NCBI RefSeq assembly: GCF_040703125.1
Contig: NZ_CP160035.1
Span: 1,984,001 to 2,048,000 of the forward strand
Source: Flavobacterium ovatum
Lineage (GTDB): Bacteria; Bacteroidota; Bacteroidia; Flavobacteriales; Flavobacteriaceae
Length of the DNA: 64,000 bases
Direction of reading: 5' to 3'
In this document: one piece after another, positions 62,773 through 64,000 of the stretch
Layout of the letters: each line of letters begins with the position of its first letter
How positions within the stretch are numbered: the stretch's first letter is position 1
Position numbers and translations under genes: made by a program
Notes under the pieces: generated by a model
Told to the model about the DNA's origin: nothing
Seen by the model: only the letters and a program-made list of their open reading frames with translations
Databases searched by the model: none

Positions 62773-63735
62773 TTAATTTGTAGTAGTAAGTTCTCCTAAA
62801 ATATATGAATCGCCTAAAATAAAACTGCTGTTCCCTTTCTTTAGAGTAGCTTTTTTAAGAGTGATTGTATGTGTAAAAGCGTTTGGTCCATTAGTGGTTG
62901 TCGTCACTTCGACAATACCATTTGTACCACTTACGCCAGCTACTCCATTCCATTCTTCGCTTAAAATAGGAGTGGTTGGAGTTGTAGTGTTGCAAAAATA
63001 CGAAGCACTTAATAGACCGGAAAACAATCGATAGGTAAGTTTGTTTGTACTTGTTCCTATAAGTCCTGTTCTTGGCGTGCCTGTAGGTGTTACCGCATTA
63101 ATAATTAAATTAGGATCTATTGTGAGCATAATCGCCTCGGTACTCTTGTAGTCGTATAATACATTTGAGCTGCTGCACTTAGTAAGGATTTTTTCAAAGT
63201 TAAAAGGCAAAGAGGTTGCGGTTGTTGTATAGCTTCCAAAAGGAAGTGTACTATACGTTTGCTCTCCATTATTGATGGAAAAAGTAATGTTTTTTAGGTT
63301 TATATAGTGATTGTAACCTGTGATTTTAGTGCTATTTAAAGTTGCGTCTGTAGATTTAATTGCTGTTGTTGTGATTTGAATCGTTCCAGAAGTAGCGCTC
63401 CACTGATCTGTGATTGTAGGAGTTGCTGGTTGAATCGTTTCGCAAATGTTGTCACTACTTACTGTACCGTTGTAAAAACGATACACTACTCTGTTACTAG
63501 TAGAACTGATGGTTAAGCTTGTAGGAGAACCGACTGTAGTTGCATCATTTACAAAATTTGTGGATGGAATTTCAAGGATTAATGCCTCTTTATCATTTAT
63601 TTTGTAAATAAGATTATTGGTGGAGCAGTTTTGAGTAGTATAGCTCTCAAATGCAATGGTCTCTTGGGTTAGATTCCCGTCATCACAACTATTCAAAAGC
63701 AACATAAAAGCTAAAAGGCAAGTGATTCGTTTCAT
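62773..63735 (-). CDS. Unknown lipoprotein with two similar halves
   Basis: The 320-residue lipoprotein has a signal ending LLLNSC (lipid Cys near residue 17). Two repeats of ~140 residues follow. The first includes NCSTNNLIYKINDKEALILEIP, RVVYRFYNGTVSSDNICETIQPATPTITDQWSA. The second includes KCSSSNVLYDYKSTEAIMLTID, KLTYRLFSGLLSASYFCNTTTPTTPILSEEWNG. Each half keeps two cysteines, perhaps a disulphide. The function is unknown. The frame extends to 63777, but the signal starts at the ATG at 63735. A TATTTTTG box (minus strand, 63754-63761) lies just upstream. It is divergent from the cysteine desulfurase gene. Confidence 0.75.
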   Translation of the reverse strand: MKRITCLLAFMLLLNSCDDGNLTQETIAFESYTTQNCSTNNLIYKINDKEALILEIPSTNFVNDATTVGSPTSLTISSTSNRVVYRFYNGTVSSDNICETIQPATPTITDQWSATSGTIQITTTAIKSTDATLNSTKITGYNHYINLKNITFSINNGEQTYSTLPFGSYTTTATSLPFNFEKILTKCSSSNVLYDYKSTEAIMLTIDPNLIINAVTPTGTPRTGLIGTSTNKLTYRLFSGLLSASYFCNTTTPTTPILSEEWNGVAGVSGTNGIVEVTTTTNGPNAFTHTITLKKATLKKGNSSFILGDSYILGELTTTN

Positions 63736-63753
63736 TATATCTATTATTTGCCA

Positions 63754-63761
63754 CAAAAATA
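63754..63761 (-). promoter_or_regulatory. Candidate -7 box of the two-halves lipoprotein
   Basis: TATTTTTG on the minus strand, 18 bases before the start at 63735. Confidence 0.4.
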
Positions 63762-63809
63762 GCGAAAAAAATGGCAAATGATAATGAAGAATTCACAATT
63801 GATATTTCA

Positions 63810-63817
63810 TAACTTTG
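63810..63817 (+). promoter_or_regulatory. -7 box of the cysteine desulfurase gene, near-leaderless
   Basis: TAACTTTG ends five bases before the ATG at 63823, so the mRNA would start at or next to the start codon, as at rlmD. Confidence 0.5.
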
Positions 63818-63822
63818 CAGCA

Positions 63823-64000
63823 ATGAAAAAAATATATCTCGATAACGCATCTACAACTTCTATTCGACCTGAAGTAGTTCAAGAAATGACCCAAATTATG
63901 ATGGAAGATTATGGTAATCCATCGTCTACACATAGTTTAGGGCGTAATAGCAAAAATATTTTGGAGCTTTCTAGAAAGGCGATTGCCAAATGTATCAATG
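63823..64000 (+). CDS. Cysteine desulfurase, NifS/IscS class V (5' end only)
   Basis: The window ends after 59 codons. The start reads MKKIYLDNASTTSIRPEVVQ, then MMEDYGNPSSTHSLGRNSK, the N-terminal signature of NifS/IscS-type cysteine desulfurases (YLDNAATT and GNPSSxHxxG). These PLP enzymes take sulfur from cysteine for iron-sulfur clusters and tRNA thiolation. The catalytic cysteine lies beyond the window. Confidence 0.92.
   Translation, partial: MKKIYLDNASTTSIRPEVVQEMTQIMMEDYGNPSSTHSLGRNSKNILELSRKAIAKCIN

Overview
This window comes from a low-GC member of the Bacteroidota, most likely Flavobacterium or a close relative. Several independent signs agree. One protein ends in a gliding-motility-associated (CHU_C, type B) C-terminal domain and another in a type IX secretion (T9SS) type A sorting domain. 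There is a TonB-dependent receptor paired with a DUF4249 lipoprotein, a monomeric NADP-isocitrate dehydrogenase, and several protein families typical of flavobacteria (DUF6048, DUF6452, DUF6095). Promoter-like sites match the Bacteroidota pattern (TTG, then 17-20 bp, then TAnnTTTG), and clear Shine-Dalgarno sites are lacking. I saw no phage, insertion sequence, CRISPR array, rRNA or tRNA.

Layout. 1-4.5 kb: Fur-like regulator (cut by the window edge), a SpoT/Rel (p)ppGpp enzyme, a SpoU-type RNA methyltransferase and a TRIC-type channel. 4.5-11.4 kb: a gliding/T9SS-type secreted protein, then a four-gene surface-glycan module (FemAB/GNAT-like protein, sugar aminotransferase, CDP-glycerol-transferase-like protein, flippase). 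11.4-14.2 kb: three tandem paralogues of a small secreted protein, each with its own promoter and an almost identical terminator. 14.2-21.3 kb: housekeeping genes (DUF1456, AONS-like aminotransferase, dipeptide epimerase, UvrB, RlmF, thiamine pyrophosphokinase). 21.5-24.7 kb: TonB receptor and DUF4249 lipoprotein. 24.8-29 kb: isocitrate dehydrogenase, ribosomal protein L19 and TrmD. 29.3-36 kb: hydrolase, peroxiredoxin-like protein, TerC, DinB-like protein and a large acyl-CoA dehydrogenase. 36.3-41.7 kb: an operon of pentapeptide-repeat protein, DUF6095, an unknown protein and MurQ, then unknown membrane proteins, a ZIP transporter and a methyltransferase. 41.8-48.7 kb: two rRNA methyltransferases, DUF6048/DUF6452, an FKBP isomerase, a YdeI-like protein and an SGNH hydrolase.

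The most striking region is 49.5-58.9 kb. It holds a 2435-residue secreted protein whose central ~1550 residues are built almost only from 18-residue and 11-residue alanine-rich modules, flanked by phage-tail-fibre-like segments and a C-terminal beta-rich domain. The next gene codes for a 656-residue T9SS substrate. The giant protein has no recognisable T9SS sorting domain, so the pair looks like a surface fibre plus a secreted partner or anchor.

58.9-64 kb: OsmC-like peroxidase, the cysteine pathway pair CysM/serine acetyltransferase, DUF2752, a small membrane protein overlapping an Smr-domain protein, a lipoprotein made of two similar halves, and the start of a cysteine desulfurase.

Intergenic regions hold at least three copies of a composite hairpin element (about 27345, 32829 and 46526), a family of CCCGA/TCGGG palindromes, and many strong intrinsic terminators. 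All functional names rest on reading motifs by eye; no database search was possible.
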